Origin: Nostoc sp. KVJ20 | Lineage (GTDB): Bacteria; Cyanobacteriota; Cyanobacteriia; Cyanobacteriales; Nostocaceae | Reading direction: 5' to 3' | DNA: 59,678 nt | Assembly (NCBI RefSeq): GCF_001712795.1 | Contig: NZ_KV757637.1 | Location: 1-59,678 of the forward strand | Part shown: positions 35,223 to 43,720 of the stretch, in pieces | How the letters are laid out: each line of letters begins with the position of its first letter | Numbering within the stretch: position 1 is the first letter of the stretch | The notes under the pieces: generated by a model | What the model was told of the DNA's origin: nothing | Seen by the model: only the letters and a program-made list of their open reading frames with translations | Database searches by the model: none | Position numbers and translations under genes: made by a program

Positions 35223-37145
35223 ATGATAAAGACTCTACGCTCCCTTCTTTCCTATGCAGCTTTAACTACTATAGTTTTCGTAGCTGTAGTCACAACCCAG
35301 TTAGTAACTACGCAAAAAACTCCTGCGATCGATAACATTACACCTACTATTATTCATTCGTTTAATAGCAGTAATAAGTCTGATGGTTCGACTTCAGAGG
35401 CAATATCTGTAGAAAGCAGCGATAGTAACCTTTACGGTACGAGTTACGAGGGAGGGGCAAATGATAAAGACCTGATTTTTAAGATTCCTCCTAATAGTAG
35501 TAATTTCAACCTTTTCTATTTGTTTAAGGAGAAGGATGGTCAAAGGACTAATCTTAAAGTCGCGGCTACCCAACCTACCACGAGCTTATACGTCTATGTG
35601 TCTCCCACGGGAAGCGACACTAAAGGCGATGGATCGCTAGGAAAGCCATTGAGGACGTTGGCATATGCAGCAAAACGAGTTCAACCGAATAAAAACTACA
35701 CGATTTATTTGAACCCAGGTGTTTATAGGGAGACGGAAGCGACGGTACTTCCGCCGGGAGTGAATATCGAGGGAGCAGGTGAATCAAGGGTGACTATCAC
35801 TACCAACGGTGCAATTCCTGCTCCAGGAGTAAACACAGGTAGTAGCAACTGGAGTCTTTTGCATCATGGAAGTATTATTCAGCTTGTCTCGCCGAGCTAC
35901 TCCGGCTCAAGCCCTCGGTACGGCCCTCCTTCGGAGATGATTGGGGCGACAGACGGTAATCAGACGTTAGGCGGCTTCACCATAAATGGGAACGGCAAAA
36001 CTATCAAAGCCGGCATCTGGGTAGAAAATCGTAATAACGTGACTGTGCATAATGTCACATTCAAAGATTTCCAGCACAGTGGTGCAGTTTTTACTCGTGG
36101 CGATATGTGGTGGTTCGTCCCGCTTCCAGATGGAAAGTGGATGAAAAACACAACGATACATGATTGCACATTTATCAACTCCGCTGCGGATTGGGTATCG
36201 GGAGGATCTACTGGGAACCTGAGACTTGGAGGGCTAGATGGTGCCAACATCTACAACATTACTATCCGAGAAAATAAAGGATACGGCATAAAGTTTATGC
36301 ATGTAGGTCATCTACGTAACGTGAAAATTCACGATTGCGACATCCAGGTTCCAGAAGTTGATTCCCAGTGGAGCGAGGATGCTTCCATTGAACTTTGGAA
36401 TTTGAGTTATGGAAACGAAATCTACAACATTACCTGTAATACGTGGTTATCGATGGTCAATCATTCAGTAATGAATGAATACCAGCCGACAGCTAAACAC
36501 CCAAGTAATCTCAAGATGCGAAATGTACGAATCAAAGATATTGACGGACAGAGTGTTAAGGAGTCAATCGAAGTTGCCTTGAGCGGAGTCGAGATATCTA
36601 ACTCCTACTTTCAGGATAAGAGCTTCGGTATTGCGATCTGGGGAGGGAAAGCATGGGGCGGAAGTATAGAAAATCACGACATTAACATCCACAATAATAT
36701 TTTCGCAAATGTTGCTCGTAAAGTTCAATTTAGTTTCGGGAAAAGTGCTGCCATCTTCATTCCCGATTCAGCTTCCAACATCAATATTCACAACAATGTG
36801 TTCGATAACTTAGGGAATAGTCTACAACTCGACTCCGCAGACAGGATATCGATCAAAAATAATGTGTTCTTGAACTCTCAAGGAGACGATGTGCAAGGAG
36901 GTAAGAATATTGCTTTCACTAATAATCTCCGCAGAAATACGAACCCAGCAAAGCCAACTTGGCAGATCCAATTCGCGGTTAATGCGACAAACATCCAGGG
37001 TGATCCAAGATTTACAAGCACGGGCGAACGTTGGAACTCTTACTACAAGGCGGCTTCGTCACGCAGTCTTGTGGTGGATAGAGGAACTTATGTAGGACTT
37101 GCTTACTCCGGTTCGGCACCTGACATCGGTCGATGGGAGTGGTAA
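35223..37145 (+). CDS. Secreted parallel beta-helix protein
   Basis: 640 residues. A signal peptide or anchor (about 8-28; LLSYAALTTIVFVAVVTTQ) precedes a short segment typical of the GSLYGTT-type outer-surface repeats (IIHSFNSSNKSDGST, NLYGTSYEGGANDKDLIFKI; about 42-100). After a linker comes a right-handed beta-helix starting LYVYVSPTGSDTKGDG (DUF1565-like) and running to the end, with repeated INIHNN and ISIKNN rungs. Such proteins bind or cleave polysaccharides; no catalytic residues are evident. I saw no HIP1 octamer in its 1.9 kb, unlike most neighbours, which hints at transfer. Confidence 0.78.
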   Translation: MIKTLRSLLSYAALTTIVFVAVVTTQLVTTQKTPAIDNITPTIIHSFNSSNKSDGSTSEAISVESSDSNLYGTSYEGGANDKDLIFKIPPNSSNFNLFYLFKEKDGQRTNLKVAATQPTTSLYVYVSPTGSDTKGDGSLGKPLRTLAYAAKRVQPNKNYTIYLNPGVYRETEATVLPPGVNIEGAGESRVTITTNGAIPAPGVNTGSSNWSLLHHGSIIQLVSPSYSGSSPRYGPPSEMIGATDGNQTLGGFTINGNGKTIKAGIWVENRNNVTVHNVTFKDFQHSGAVFTRGDMWWFVPLPDGKWMKNTTIHDCTFINSAADWVSGGSTGNLRLGGLDGANIYNITIRENKGYGIKFMHVGHLRNVKIHDCDIQVPEVDSQWSEDASIELWNLSYGNEIYNITCNTWLSMVNHSVMNEYQPTAKHPSNLKMRNVRIKDIDGQSVKESIEVALSGVEISNSYFQDKSFGIAIWGGKAWGGSIENHDINIHNNIFANVARKVQFSFGKSAAIFIPDSASNINIHNNVFDNLGNSLQLDSADRISIKNNVFLNSQGDDVQGGKNIAFTNNLRRNTNPAKPTWQIQFAVNATNIQGDPRFTSTGERWNSYYKAASSRSLVVDRGTYVGLAYSGSAPDIGRWEW

Positions 37146-37294
37146 GAGACGTTGAAGGAGGCAGGAGGCAGGAGGTTTGACCTCAGTTGGGGATTGAAAC
37201 CCCACCTGAATAAGCTGCCCCAAATTTTCAATTTGGTAGCGGTCTTAAACCCAAGTTCGCTTTGGTCACAGCAGGAAACAGATAGCGCAGCGTA

Positions 37295-38068
37295 ATGGCA
37301 AATAAACGCTTTTATCACATTGGCTTTGGGCAAGATGATTTAGGTTCATCGCCTCCCAGCATTGCTCTATTATCTGGCGATCCAGAGCGATCGCGTCTAA
37401 TTACCCAAACTTATTTACAAGATGTACGCGCGTTGTCAGAAAATCGCGGACTCAATAGTTATGTGGGATACTTACCGAATGGTCGCAGTATCTTATCAGC
37501 TACAAGTGGTATGGGTGCGCCTTCATTAAGTATTGTGGTCAATGAGTTGGTACAAGTAGGAATCCGGCAAATTATTCGCATTGGAACTTGCGGTTCCATT
37601 CAACCTTATATACCAGTTGGTAGTGTTGTTATTAGCAGTGCAGCATTATGTCGCCAAGGTGCAGCGAATGATATTGCACCTGTGGAATATCCAGCCGCAG
37701 CCGATCCTTTTCTGACGGTCGCTTTAGTTAAAGCTGCACGAGAATTAGAGGTTGAACATTACATCGGAATTACGGCATCAGTTGATACTTTTTACGAAGG
37801 ACAAGAACGCACTGATTCAGCAAATCCAAATTTAATGCGATCGCTGCATGGCATTACAGAAGAATATCGGCGCTTGAATATCTTGAATTACGAGATGGAA
37901 TCCGGCACACTATTCAAAATGGCAGGAGTATATAATTTTGCAGCAGCAGCTATTTGCGGTGTAGTTGCTTCGCGTACAGATGGTGAAAATATCATTTTGG
38001 AACAAATAGATATTGCTGTGAAAAATGCGATCGCAACTGCTGTAAATGCAGCAGCAAACCTTGAGTAA
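37295..38068 (+). CDS. udp: Uridine phosphorylase family nucleoside phosphorylase
   Basis: 257 residues of the NP-I phosphorylase fold. GDPERSR near residue 28 binds phosphate, IRIGTCGSIQ (about 92-101) is the second phosphate/ribose loop, and NYEMESGTLFKMAG carries the ribose-binding Met-Glu. FYEGQERTDSANP is the uridine-phosphorylase-specific insert. It salvages uridine to uracil and ribose-1-phosphate. Symbol by family; a related purine or methylthioadenosine specificity is less likely. Confidence 0.85.
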   Translation: MANKRFYHIGFGQDDLGSSPPSIALLSGDPERSRLITQTYLQDVRALSENRGLNSYVGYLPNGRSILSATSGMGAPSLSIVVNELVQVGIRQIIRIGTCGSIQPYIPVGSVVISSAALCRQGAANDIAPVEYPAAADPFLTVALVKAARELEVEHYIGITASVDTFYEGQERTDSANPNLMRSLHGITEEYRRLNILNYEMESGTLFKMAGVYNFAAAAICGVVASRTDGENIILEQIDIAVKNAIATAVNAAANLE

Positions 38069-38119
38069 GCTAACAAATTTTTCTGATATGACTTTTTATT
38101 ATGCCAGATTTAATATCCT

Positions 38120-38289
38120 CTAAGAGTATGTTTGAAAAGTCCTCTTCTCGGTATCAAAAGTTTTAGATCCCCCTAAATCCCCCTTAAAAAGGGGGACTTT
38201 AATTCCGGTTCCCCCCTTTTTAAGGGGGGTTAGGGGGGATCAACAAGTGCCTAAAATCACAGACAATTACTTTTCAAACATCCTCTAAG
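38120..38289. mobile_element. Miniature inverted-repeat element (family C, copy 1)
   Basis: The ends contain atgtttgaaaagt (38128-38140) and acttttcaaacat (38269-38281). Outer bases atcctctaag occur at both ends (38115-38124 and 38280-38289) and may be a target duplication or an extended repeat. The interior is a gatccccc…gggggatc palindrome. A related left end lies at 43506-43526. Confidence 0.65.
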
Positions 38290-38465
38290 TAGTTTTATCA
38301 TGTCTTTACCCAATCTTTAATTTATAATCAGTAATTCTAGGTAGAATGTATTGAGTAGAGATGCAATTTTATCTGATGAAACACATATATAAAAAGCTTC
38401 TTTTATGGCAGTTATCGTTTGTATGCAATGCATTTTGACCTCTCTCCAAACCTCTCTCATAAAAG

Positions 38466-38621
38466 GCTAAGGTATACACACAAGTCAAATTACCCCCCTC
38501 AATCCCCCCTTGGAAAGGGGGAAAAGCCGGAAATTTAGTTCCCTCCCCTTTACAAGGGGAGGGTTAGGGTGGGGTAAAAACCAGATTCGTAAACTACTTC
38601 AGACTTGTGTGTACACCGTAG
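38466..38621. mobile_element. Miniature element (family B, copy 2)
   Basis: Ends gctaaggtatacacacaagt and acttgtgtgtacaccgtagc are nearly complementary. It is flanked by cataaaag (38458-38465) and cctaaaag (38622-38629), one base different, in the same host repeat as copy 1 at 34647-34795. This copy is more diverged and so probably older. Confidence 0.75.
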
Positions 38622-38852
38622 CCTAAAAGGAGAGAGGCTTTGAATTGTAGGTTGGGTTAAGCAAAGTACAGAAGTAGCGTGAATATCATAGAAAACTATA
38701 GCAATCAAAAAAAAGTTAAAATTATTGTTTAGCATCAATTAATTAAAGCTGCTTTTATATTTAAAAATCTGGAATTTCAAGACTCTGTTTTGCAGCCATT
38801 ACGATGATTTTAGTTATTAAAAAATATCACAAAAGCTGGAGGCTAATATAAT

Positions 38853-39419
38853 ATGAAGAATGCTTGGAGGCGTTGGACTACGACCGTTAACCTAGCTGCA
38901 ATCGCACTCATGCCGACGCTGATATTTTTAGCATTCTCTCATCGGGCAACAGCTGACGATCCAGGAGCGTGTTACATGATAAACTCCTCTGGCAAGACCG
39001 TCGCATTGGGAAGGCTTTGTGGCAATAGTAGTATAGCCGCACCTTCAGATAACAAAGTTTTTCGAGTCTCAATCAAACGCCGCTTTGGTGGAACTCCTGT
39101 AATTGATGTCACCTTCAACGACAAAAAAACCTTTGAAATGATTGTAGATACAGGTGCTAGTGGAACCATTATCACTCAAGGCATGGCGAATACACTTGAG
39201 CTACAGGCTACAGGTTCAATGCAAGCCCAAATTGCCGATGGTAGCGAAGTAGAATTTCCAACCAGTAAGGTAAAATCTATAGCAGTTGGTGGAGTGACAG
39301 CTAATAATCTTCAGGTTGCGATCGCACCAAAAGGAAGCATCGGCTTACTAGGCCACGATTTCTTTGGGAAATATGATATCAAGATTCTGGAGAAAGAGGT
39401 CGAATTTCATTACCGCTAA
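38853..39419 (+). CDS. Exported retropepsin-like aspartic protease
   Basis: 188 residues. A signal peptide (LAAIALMPTLIFLAFSHRATA, cleavage about residue 34) precedes a single-lobe retropepsin domain: catalytic Asp99 in IVDTGASGT, a flap-like region, and GLLGHDFFGKYDI near residue 171. One lobe only, so it probably works as a homodimer, as in the TIGR02281/clan AA group. A Cys pair (Cys40 and Cys56) precedes the domain. The substrate is unknown. A ctggaggct ribosome site lies upstream. Confidence 0.8.
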   Translation: MKNAWRRWTTTVNLAAIALMPTLIFLAFSHRATADDPGACYMINSSGKTVALGRLCGNSSIAAPSDNKVFRVSIKRRFGGTPVIDVTFNDKKTFEMIVDTGASGTIITQGMANTLELQATGSMQAQIADGSEVEFPTSKVKSIAVGGVTANNLQVAIAPKGSIGLLGHDFFGKYDIKILEKEVEFHYR

Positions 39420-39544
39420 TCCTTGCAGGTAGCAACTTATTGAGGTTTTTATTCAGCATTCAGCACTCCTGAAGCAGGTTAAGAGCGTTATAGAATAAAA
39501 GAAATAAACCTTAAATACATTACGCTGATTCAGCAGAATTGCCC

Positions 39545-40909
39545 ATGACCACTTCTAAACGCCAATATCACATTACTACTTTCGGTTGTCAGATGAATAA
39601 AGCTGACTCAGAGCGCATGGCTGGCGTTTTGGAAGACATGGGCTTTGAGTGGTGCCAAGATCCGAATAATGCAGATGTGATTCTCTACAATACCTGTACA
39701 ATTCGGGATAATGCTGAACAAAAGGTATATTCCTACCTCGGCAGACAAGCGAAGCGCAAACATGAGCAGCCTGATTTAACCCTCATTGTTGCTGGTTGTG
39801 TTGCCCAGCAAGAAGGAGAAGCGCTGTTGCGGCGAGTGCCAGAATTAGACTTGGTAATGGGGCCACAACACGCCAACCGTCTGAAAGATTTGTTGGAGTC
39901 GGTATTTGAGGGCAACCAAGTTGTAGCAACTGAAGCAGTTCACATTATTGAAGATATCACCCAGCCGCGACGGGATAGTACAGTGACAGCTTGGGTGAAT
40001 GTGATTTATGGCTGTAACGAACGCTGCACCTATTGCGTAGTTCCCAATGTGCGCGGTGTCGAACAATCTCGCACGCCGTCAGCTATCCGGGCTGAAATGG
40101 AAGAATTAGGACGGCAAGGTTACAAAGAAATTACTCTACTCGGTCAAAATATTGATGCTTACGGCAGAGATTTACCTGGAGTCACACCAGAAGGTCGGCA
40201 TCTGAACAATTTTACAGATTTGCTTTATTACGTCCATGATGTGCCGGGGATTGAAAGGCTAAGATTTGCTACTAGTCACCCCCGTTATTTTACGGAGAGA
40301 TTAATTCAAGCTTGTGCCGAGTTACCCAAAGTGTGCGAACACTTCCATATTCCCTTTCAATCTGGGGATAATGAACTGTTAAAGGCAATGGCGCGGGGTT
40401 ATACCCATGAAAAATATCGTCGGATTATCGATACCATTCGCCGATATATGCCAGATGCCTCCATTAGTGCCGATGTAATTGTTGGTTTTCCTGGGGAAAC
40501 AGAAGCACAGTTTGAAAATACCCTGAAACTGGTAGAAGATATTGGCTTTGATATGTTGAATACAGCAGCATATTCGCCGCGTCCAGGGACACCAGCTGCG
40601 TTGTGGGACAATCAACTGAGTGAAGAAATTAAAAGCGATCGCTTGCAAAGGCTCAATCATCTGGGAAACTTGAAAGTAGCAGAGCGATCGCAACGTTACT
40701 TTGGACGCATTGAAGAAGTTTTAGTAGAAGACCAAAATCCTAAAGATCAAACTCAGGTGATGGGACGCACTGGCGGTAATCGTTTGACCTTTTTTAATGG
40801 CAATATCCAAGAACTCAAAGGGCAGTTGGTAAAGGTAAAAATTACCGAAGTTCGCCCTTTTAGCTTGACGGGTGAACCGGTTGAAGTGAGGCAAACTGTT
40901 TTGCAGTAA
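39545..40909 (+). CDS. miaB: tRNA-2-methylthio-N6-dimethylallyladenosine synthase
   Basis: Radical-SAM methylthiotransferase that converts i6A37 to ms2i6A37 in tRNAs reading codons beginning with U. 454 residues. The UPF0004 domain has Cys15 (FGCQMNKADS), Cys51 (YNTCTIRD) and Cys85 (VAGCVAQQ) for one cluster. The radical-SAM motif CNERCTYC has Cys157/161/164 for the other, and a C-terminal TRAM domain covers about 385-454. The ATG at 39545 is preferred over an upstream TTG at 39539. Followed after 27 bases by an exported protein. Confidence 0.95.
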   Translation: MTTSKRQYHITTFGCQMNKADSERMAGVLEDMGFEWCQDPNNADVILYNTCTIRDNAEQKVYSYLGRQAKRKHEQPDLTLIVAGCVAQQEGEALLRRVPELDLVMGPQHANRLKDLLESVFEGNQVVATEAVHIIEDITQPRRDSTVTAWVNVIYGCNERCTYCVVPNVRGVEQSRTPSAIRAEMEELGRQGYKEITLLGQNIDAYGRDLPGVTPEGRHLNNFTDLLYYVHDVPGIERLRFATSHPRYFTERLIQACAELPKVCEHFHIPFQSGDNELLKAMARGYTHEKYRRIIDTIRRYMPDASISADVIVGFPGETEAQFENTLKLVEDIGFDMLNTAAYSPRPGTPAALWDNQLSEEIKSDRLQRLNHLGNLKVAERSQRYFGRIEEVLVEDQNPKDQTQVMGRTGGNRLTFFNGNIQELKGQLVKVKITEVRPFSLTGEPVEVRQTVLQ

Positions 40910-40936
40910 GAACTAGTTGAGGATTACTCCTGACTT

Positions 40937-41557
40937 ATGATGAAGTTACCGCAAACGATTTCAGTTCTGCTTTTTGGGGCTAGCTTGGCTGTACTTTCCC
41001 CGGAACTTTGTACTGCTTTCACTGTTCAAAAAGTAGCTAACCTTGTTCAAGCATCAAGCGATTTGCCAGTAGTCAAATCAGCAGGACTGTCCCCCGATAT
41101 GAATGTGCCTTGGTCAAAACCCGTGAGAATCGTTGACCCTTTTGAAGGAGAGTTTCTTGGGGTTTTCGACCGCAACTCACTAGGTGGCTATTTATACAGT
41201 GAGGGTTCAAAGCAAGTTATTAGTTTGTGGACTCCTTCGAGCATTCGAGTACTGGTAACAGTAAATTCTGGTCAAGCCAGTTCTTCTTTTTACACCGCAG
41301 GTCATGTATATCCCAGACCTGACTATCTTAGGTTTGCCACTACTAAAAAAGTCGATAAACTTTTGCTCAAGGTCAGGGAAAAAGTTTTTCAATTAGACGG
41401 GTCAACCGGCACGTTTGCTGTCAGTCAAGAATTAGCCACTGCTTTAAAAAATGCTCCAGATGAGAACTTAGACATCAGACTAGTCTTGGAAGGAGGCCAA
41501 ACTGTTGACAGCGAAATTGGCAAAGAAACGGTGAAAGCTTGGCGAAGCATTTATTAA
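40937..41557 (+). CDS. Exported protein of unknown function
   Basis: 206 residues with a clear signal peptide (about 1-28; ISVLLFGASLAVLSPELCTA). The mature part is beta-rich, with no motif I recognise: it contains DPFEGEFLGVFDRNSLGG and a C-terminal amphipathic helix. It lies 27 bases after miaB on the same strand and may be co-transcribed. The family is unknown. Confidence 0.6.
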   Translation: MMKLPQTISVLLFGASLAVLSPELCTAFTVQKVANLVQASSDLPVVKSAGLSPDMNVPWSKPVRIVDPFEGEFLGVFDRNSLGGYLYSEGSKQVISLWTPSSIRVLVTVNSGQASSSFYTAGHVYPRPDYLRFATTKKVDKLLLKVREKVFQLDGSTGTFAVSQELATALKNAPDENLDIRLVLEGGQTVDSEIGKETVKAWRSIY

Positions 41558-42130
41558 GCGATCGCATTTTTTACCGAAACAGAATTCAGGAGTCAGGAGC
41601 CAGAAAACAGACATGAATTTTGTGCGACTAGTGGATAGCGCAGCGTTAGCGAGTATTCGAGCGTCTTCATTCTGACTCCTGTTAGCGGTAGCGGGGCGTT
41701 TAGCCCATTCTGACTTCTGAATTCTGACTCCTGAATTCTTCTTCAACCAAATATTATCTTTTATTAATCAAGGAAAGATTTCTCCCCTCTCATCAGGAAT
41801 CTATCTGGTCAAACTTGTTTATATATTTAGACTTCTTTACAGTACATACTGTAGGACTTACGCAAAACTATACGCGCTTTGGGGTAATACCCTGCTTTTC
41901 GGCTATTGTTTTGCGTAAGTCCTGTACTCACGTGTTATCACTCACAGCCCTGACTGTCTAAGCAGTATATTTGCGTTTATCCCTTAACGATTATGGTAAG
42001 TTTCCAGCTTTCAACTTCGTTATTGTATACCAGTAAGATAGGTAGGGGCTGACAGTGCGATCGCATCTGGGTTAATACAGTGTAGTGAAATCATTTATAC
42101 CTCTCAAGCTCAAAAAAGGAAATCAACCAG
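41558..42130. other. Intergenic: two palindromic elements and the amidase leader
   Basis: 573 bases without a gene. It contains inverted repeats at 41582-41738 (gaattcaggagtcag and ctgactcctgaattc) and at 41853-41923, then an AT-rich leader for the amidase gene with a ggaaatc ribosome-like site. Confidence 0.6.
41853..41923. repeat. Palindromic element with aggacttacgcaaaac ends
   Basis: aggacttacgcaaaac (41853-41868) and gttttgcgtaagtcct (41908-41923) are perfect 16-base inverted repeats around a 39-base centre. A single end-like copy (aggacttac) occurs at 57950. It is of miniature transposon form; no target duplication could be verified. Confidence 0.7.
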
Positions 42131-42895
42131 ATGAAATTTGGTATTGACATCGGACATAATTGCCCTCCTCACGATACAGGAGCAACAGGCATCAAACAAG
42201 AAGATGCTTTAACTAAAGCAGTTGGGACATTACTGATTCAAAAACTCAAAGCAGCAGGTCATACCGTTGTTGATTGCACTCCTACAAGCGCTAGTAGTGT
42301 AAATGATTCTCTTAGAAAGCGAGTCAATAAAGCGAATGATAATAACGTTAACGTCTTTGTTTCGATTCACTTTAATAAATTCAACACTAAAGTCAATGGT
42401 ACAGAAATTTTCGCTACTAGTAATACATCACAAGGTATAGCTCAATCAGTTTTAAAAGAGATTCTTAAACTTGGATTTAATAATAGAAAGGTTAAAAATG
42501 CAGGTTTTTTTGTTCTGAAGAATACACAAATGCCAGCTATTTTAATTGAATGTTGCTTTTGTGATGCCAAAGTAGATATGGATCGCTTTGATGCTGAAAA
42601 AATGGCAGAGGCAATTAAAGATGGATTAATTGGTGAATCAGATGATGATGAACTCAAATCTGATAAAAAATACGTTTTGGAAATCACAACAAAAACTGTT
42701 TTAAAACCTTCTACGGAACAGGCATCAGAACTGCCAAAAGATTCTGTATTTGATATTGAACCAGGAAGTTACCCAATTTTAGATGTCCGTTTTGAAGAAA
42801 ACCATTATTGGGTTAAGTGGCCTGATAAAAGTAAAGGAAACAGAGATGAACATTTTGTTTTTTCTGGATATAGTAAAGTGATCGAAAAAGATTAA
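42131..42895 (+). CDS. N-acetylmuramoyl-L-alanine amidase (Amidase_3), no signal peptide
   Basis: 254 residues. The zinc-amidase domain (1-160) has the full Amidase_3 ligand set: His9 (DIGHNCPP), Glu24 (KQEDAL), His80 (VSIHFNKF) and catalytic Glu140 (ILIECCF). It cuts the bond between muramic acid and the stem peptide. The C-terminal part (about 165-254) is a beta-rich SH3-like segment, probably for binding. The N-terminus starts directly with the fold; there is no signal peptide or anchor, so export would need a phage-type or other special route. It pairs with the hydrolase gene at 43721. Confidence 0.85.
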   Translation: MKFGIDIGHNCPPHDTGATGIKQEDALTKAVGTLLIQKLKAAGHTVVDCTPTSASSVNDSLRKRVNKANDNNVNVFVSIHFNKFNTKVNGTEIFATSNTSQGIAQSVLKEILKLGFNNRKVKNAGFFVLKNTQMPAILIECCFCDAKVDMDRFDAEKMAEAIKDGLIGESDDDELKSDKKYVLEITTKTVLKPSTEQASELPKDSVFDIEPGSYPILDVRFEENHYWVKWPDKSKGNRDEHFVFSGYSKVIEKD

Positions 42896-42985
42896 CTAAT
42901 TATATCTATAGGAATCCGCTTTGATTTCTGAACGAATTTGCGTAGACAGGCAATAGGCAACAGGCAACAGAAAAGAAGGCTTCTT

Positions 42986-43120
42986 ATACCAATTCTTTAT
43001 GAAGCTGCATAGAATTCGATCCCCCCTAGCCCCCCTTAAAAAGGGGGGAATTCAAAGTCCCCCTTTTTAAGGGGGATTTAGGGGGATCAAGATATGTGCA
43101 ACTTCACATTAAATTGGTAT
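42986..43120. mobile_element. Miniature element with ataccaatt ends
   Basis: The left end ataccaatt… (42986) and right end …aattggtat (43112-43120) pair imperfectly over about 25 bases (gaagctgcat against atgtgcaacttc). The interior carries the gatcccccc…gggggatc palindrome shared with 38160-38240 and 43553-43634. Confidence 0.6.
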
Positions 43121-43191
43121 TAGTTGTACTGAGTTTTTCAGAAATCAAATATGAGTCCTATAGATCATTCGTTAACACCTAGAACAGATCC

Positions 43192-43310
43192 CAATACTTC
43201 TTGGATAAGCATTTTGAACTCGGAATTGGATTTTGGGAAAAGGTTAAAGGGTAAAGGTTTTTTATTTCCCCTTACCCCTTACCCTTTTCCCCAAAACCCG
43301 ACAAGTATTG
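43192..43310. mobile_element. Miniature inverted-repeat element (family A, copy 2)
   Basis: The ends caatactt… and …aagtattg are complementary. ggataagcatttt follows the left end as in copy 1 (5021-5145), and the interior has the same pairing purine and pyrimidine tracts. It is flanked by the 11-base direct repeat gaacagatccc (43182-43192 and 43311-43321). Confidence 0.8.
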
Positions 43311-43326
43311 GAACAGATCCCTGACT

Positions 43327-43510
43327 CTTAGCTCGACTTTATCCATTTTTTGGCAACGCTCAATCTTAGGCTGAAAGCTTTGTAGGACAGTAATTTTACT
43401 TTTTCGATTTCACCGATAATCAGTGACATGGAAAAAGTTTTTGCCAAAAAACTAGGGTTTTGCCGTATCAAGAGAACCAAGTTTTTAATTTTGGATAAAG
43501 TCGAGCTTAG
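43327..43510. mobile_element. Miniature element with cttagctcgactttatcca ends
   Basis: 19-base ends at 43327-43345 and 43492-43510 are complementary with one mismatch. Inner complementary pieces (ttttttggcaa and ttgccaaaaaa) follow the left end and occur again to the right. It abuts family A copy 2 on the left and a family C-like end (43506-43526) on the right. Confidence 0.6.
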
Positions 43511-43526
43511 AGGATGTTTGAAAAGT
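43506..43526. repeat. Family C-like end
   Basis: Contains gaggatgtttgaaaagt, matching the end of the family C element at 38120-38289, and is followed by a gatcccccc…gggggatc palindrome to about 43634. The right terminal repeat was not found. Confidence 0.55.
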
Positions 43527-43720
43527 GTTACGCTGTGAATTTAGGCATTTTTAGATCCCCCCCTAACCACCCTTAAAAAGAGGGGGGAACTGGAATTAAA
43601 TTCCCCCAATTTATCGGGGAATTTAGGGGGATCTAGAATTTTTGACACTGACAAGAGGAATTCTAAAATATTTTCTTAGAGAAGTCGGGATTTGCAAATA
43701 CTTTTTAAGGGGACAAAGCT

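Larger units (their letters stand above)
38069..38852. other. Intergenic repeat block
   Basis: 784 bases without a gene. It holds a palindromic element (38120-38289), a composite repeat with a family-B miniature element (38450-38650) and an AT-rich leader of the retropepsin gene. Confidence 0.6.
42896..43720. other. Intergenic cluster of miniature elements
   Basis: 825 bases without a gene between two murein-hydrolase genes. Four palindromic elements lie in a row: 42986-43120, 43192-43310, 43327-43510 and one starting at 43506. The last 60 bases are the leader of the next gene, with an agggga ribosome site. Confidence 0.7.

Noticed and set aside
35960..36250. Minus-strand ORFs within the beta-helix gene
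   Set aside because: They lie wholly inside a convincing plus-strand gene and have no protein features.
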